This document shows, in pieces, positions 6,950 through 7,782 of a stretch of 7,782 bases of DNA; the stretch's first letter is position 1, and each line of letters begins with the position of its first letter. This stretch comes from Deltaproteobacteria bacterium (lineage in GTDB: Bacteria > Desulfobacterota > Desulfobacteria > Desulfobacterales > SURF-15), in the NCBI GenBank assembly GCA_024644775.1, contig JAHEHB010000088.1, forward strand, positions 1-7,782, given 5' to 3'. The notes under the pieces were generated by a model. The model searched no databases, was not told the origin of the DNA, and worked only from the letters and a program-made list of their open reading frames with translations. The translations under genes were made by a program, and so were the position numbers.

Positions 6950-7048
6950 ATGAAGAACAAATGGAACCTGAAAAAAAAAACCGCGTTGATAACCGGTGCC
7001 ACGAAAGGTATCGGTCTCGCCATTGCAGAAGAATTTCTCAATAATGCG
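6950..7048 (+). pseudogene. Truncated short-chain dehydrogenase (SDR), N-terminal Rossmann fragment only
   Basis: The first ~32 codons read as the start of an NAD(P)-dependent short-chain dehydrogenase. A WxL lead-in is followed by KKTALITGATKGIGLAIAEEFL, here split as KKTALITGATKG (8-19) and IGLAIAEEFL (20-30), which contains the TGxxxGIG dinucleotide-binding loop. The KWNL start resembles tropinone-reductase-like members. A full SDR has about 250 residues. After about Asn32 the reading frame continues for only 38 codons of low-complexity, Arg-rich sequence to a stop at 7160-7162, with none of the later SDR motifs (NNAG, YxxxK). No SDR remainder is found downstream. The break near 7043-7049 coincides with the start of G+C-rich palindromic DNA, so truncation by insertion, recombination or deletion is likely. 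A weak GAAG precedes the ATG. The fragment cannot be active. Confidence 0.82.
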
Positions 7049-7062
7049 GTTGGATTGAAGCA

Positions 7063-7079
7063 TCTCCGCCCCCCGGAGA
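7063..7079. repeat. Palindrome 1 of the G+C-rich cluster, followed by a polypurine run
   Basis: TCTCCG (7063-7068) pairs with CGGAGA (7074-7079) across a loop of five C residues. A run of 21 purines follows (7075-7095). The heptamer CGGAGAA occurs at 7074-7080 and again at 7096-7102. This begins the foreign-looking sequence after the SDR break. Confidence 0.45.
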
Positions 7080-7120
7080 AGAGAAGAAGAAGGGACGGAG
7101 AACGCCCGGACGATGAACTA

Positions 7121-7140
7121 GCCCGCGGCAAGCCACAGGG
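7121..7140. repeat. Palindrome 2: decayed REP-like inverted repeat
   Basis: CCCGCGGC (7122-7129), loop AA, then GCCACAGG (7132-7139). Six of eight positions pair; the two failures are both C opposite A (7126/7135 and 7124/7137). That is what two G-to-A changes would produce from a perfect GCCGCGGG arm. The shape is typical of repetitive extragenic palindromes; the family is not identified. Confidence 0.5.
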
Positions 7141-7162
7141 TATCAATCGGAAATTATCTTAA

Positions 7163-7195
7163 CGCCCCAAGGGGCAGGAATTCGACCCTTGGGCG
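7163..7195 (-). terminator. Palindrome 3: strong hairpin downstream of the DUF533 gene, possible terminator
   Basis: CGCCCCAAGGG (7163-7173) pairs with CCCTTGGGCG (7186-7195) with one bulged C and a 12-base loop. Read on the minus strand it lies 26 bases after the DUF533 stop and is followed by TTAAGATAATTT, a modest T-rich tail. It may end DUF533 transcription. Its left arm alone can also fold as GCCCC-AA-GGGGC (7164-7175), so it could equally be a repeat unit of the cluster. Confidence 0.45.
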
Positions 7196-7203
7196 CCTTG
7201 GCG
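7194..7203. repeat. Palindrome 4: small perfect dyad
   Basis: CGCC-TT-GGCG is a four-pair dyad with a two-base loop. It overlaps the outer edge of the preceding hairpin and shares its design, a G+C stem around AA or TT. Confidence 0.35.
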
Positions 7204-7221
7204 GATTAAATCGTTAAAATT

Positions 7222-7782
7222 CTATAACCCAACCGTCTTTTCCAGCCGGGATGTCACCTCCGGTGAGAGGCCCAGACCGCCGGCTAGTTGTTGCAGGTAC
7301 TGGCGTTCGGCCGGGGTATCCACCTCGATGGCCAGTAGAGAGGCCGCATAGACTTGGGCGGATAGCTGGGGGCTCATCCCGGCTGCGGCCACGATGCCGT
7401 CAAGGTCCAGTGGTTTGTTCATCTCATTGATCACAAAATCACGTGCATCGCTGTCGGCGCCGGCCGTTTCCAGTTTACCGAGAATGCGTTGAATTTCAGA
7501 CTGGTCGATATGTCCGTCGGCCTTGGCCGCGTTGATCATAGCTTTTAAAACAAGCTCGGCACCCTGTTCGAGTTCCTGTTCCTGTTGCGTGTTTTCGGGC
7601 TGGCGCAGGCCCACCGGCACCTCTTGAGCTTCAGGAGCACTACCGGAGCCCTTGAGGGCTGAAAAGGCCATGGCGCCCAAAACAGCCATAGCACCACCGC
7701 CTAAAGCGCCCTTGATCGAGCCGCCTCCACCGCCGAGCAGTGACCCGGCCAGGGCTCCCAACCCACCAAGGGCCAGCTTGTT
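7222..7782 (-). CDS. DUF533 / TerB-like protein (YebE family), N terminus beyond the window
   Basis: I read 186 residues on the minus strand, open at the right edge. The TTG at 7761 is not a convincing start, because the same frame continues upstream as NKLALGG in the same glycine-rich style. The N-terminal part is glycine/alanine-rich and hydrophobic (GALAGSLLGGGGGSIKGALGG, then AMAVLGAMAFSAL), as in YebE-type proteins that may associate with the inner membrane. A short Gln/Glu-rich linker follows. The C-terminal ~110 residues are a TerB-like helical domain with AMINAAKADGHID, RILGKLETAG, PLDLDGIV, and YAASLLAIEVDTPAERQYL, all typical of DUF533. The molecular function is unknown; YebE is a stress-related protein of unclear role and tellurite resistance should not be assumed. 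G+C is about 60% or more by hand sampling, above the genes to the left. Confidence 0.9.
   Translation of the reverse strand, partial: NKLALGGLGALAGSLLGGGGGSIKGALGGGAMAVLGAMAFSALKGSGSAPEAQEVPVGLRQPENTQQEQELEQGAELVLKAMINAAKADGHIDQSEIQRILGKLETAGADSDARDFVINEMNKPLDLDGIVAAAGMSPQLSAQVYAASLLAIEVDTPAERQYLQQLAGGLGLSPEVTSRLEKTVGL

Noticed and set aside
6844..7146. 100-codon frame on the minus strand, rich in Ser, Leu and Phe.
   Set aside because: It is the antisense shadow of the SDR fragment and the palindromic DNA, and it resembles no protein family.
7759..7761. TTG as the start codon of the DUF533 protein.
   Set aside because: The frame stays open to the window edge with the same glycine/leucine-rich composition, and no Shine-Dalgarno is visible. 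The real start lies outside the window.
1..7782. A defence island, CRISPR array, retron or other novel multi-gene system.
   Set aside because: No regularly spaced repeats, reverse transcriptase, nuclease or effector-like genes are present. Every sizeable gene falls in a known metabolic or widespread family.

Overview
The window looks like chromosomal DNA of a Gram-negative-type bacterium, most likely anaerobic or facultative. Spacing and composition are bacterial: clear Shine-Dalgarno sites, a 4-bp stop/start overlap, and roughly 45-50% G+C by hand sampling. A DUF533 (YebE-like) protein, a molybdenum hydroxylase whose FAD subunit has four loop cysteines, and an M42 peptidase together would fit Desulfobacterota or a related proteobacterial lineage. 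That placement is an inference, since no rRNA or taxonomic marker gene is present.

Layout. Positions 1-3661 on the minus strand hold a three-subunit molybdenum hydroxylase (xanthine dehydrogenase family) in the order small [2Fe-2S] subunit, large molybdopterin subunit, medium FAD subunit. The FAD gene runs off the left edge. Positions 3662-3888 form a divergent promoter region. On the plus strand follow a GNAT acetyltransferase (3889-4371) and an M42 metallo-aminopeptidase (4427-5581), probably one transcript. Converging on these from the minus strand is a metallo-beta-lactamase-fold hydrolase of the NAPE-PLD/UlaG type (5637-6764). Positions 6765-7221 hold no intact gene. They contain a candidate promoter, the first ~32 codons of a broken short-chain dehydrogenase, and a cluster of G+C-rich palindromes resembling REP-type repeats. 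From 7222 to the right edge, on the minus strand and with clearly higher G+C, lies a DUF533/TerB-like protein open at its N terminus.

How the genes work together. The three hydroxylase subunits should assemble into one cytoplasmic enzyme. Electrons would pass between the Mo site in the large subunit, two [2Fe-2S] clusters in the small subunit, FAD, and a probable extra [4Fe-4S] cluster in the medium subunit. The substrate cannot be read from the sequence, but residues that hold purines in true xanthine oxidases appear to be replaced. The GNAT, M42 and MBL genes have no obvious functional link to the hydroxylase.

I found no CRISPR array, tRNA, rRNA, intact transposase or recognisable defence system. 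The points most worth a second look are the cysteine-loop FAD subunit, the non-purine active site of the large subunit, and the 6950-7221 junction where a dehydrogenase gene is cut off at a palindromic element and base composition changes.
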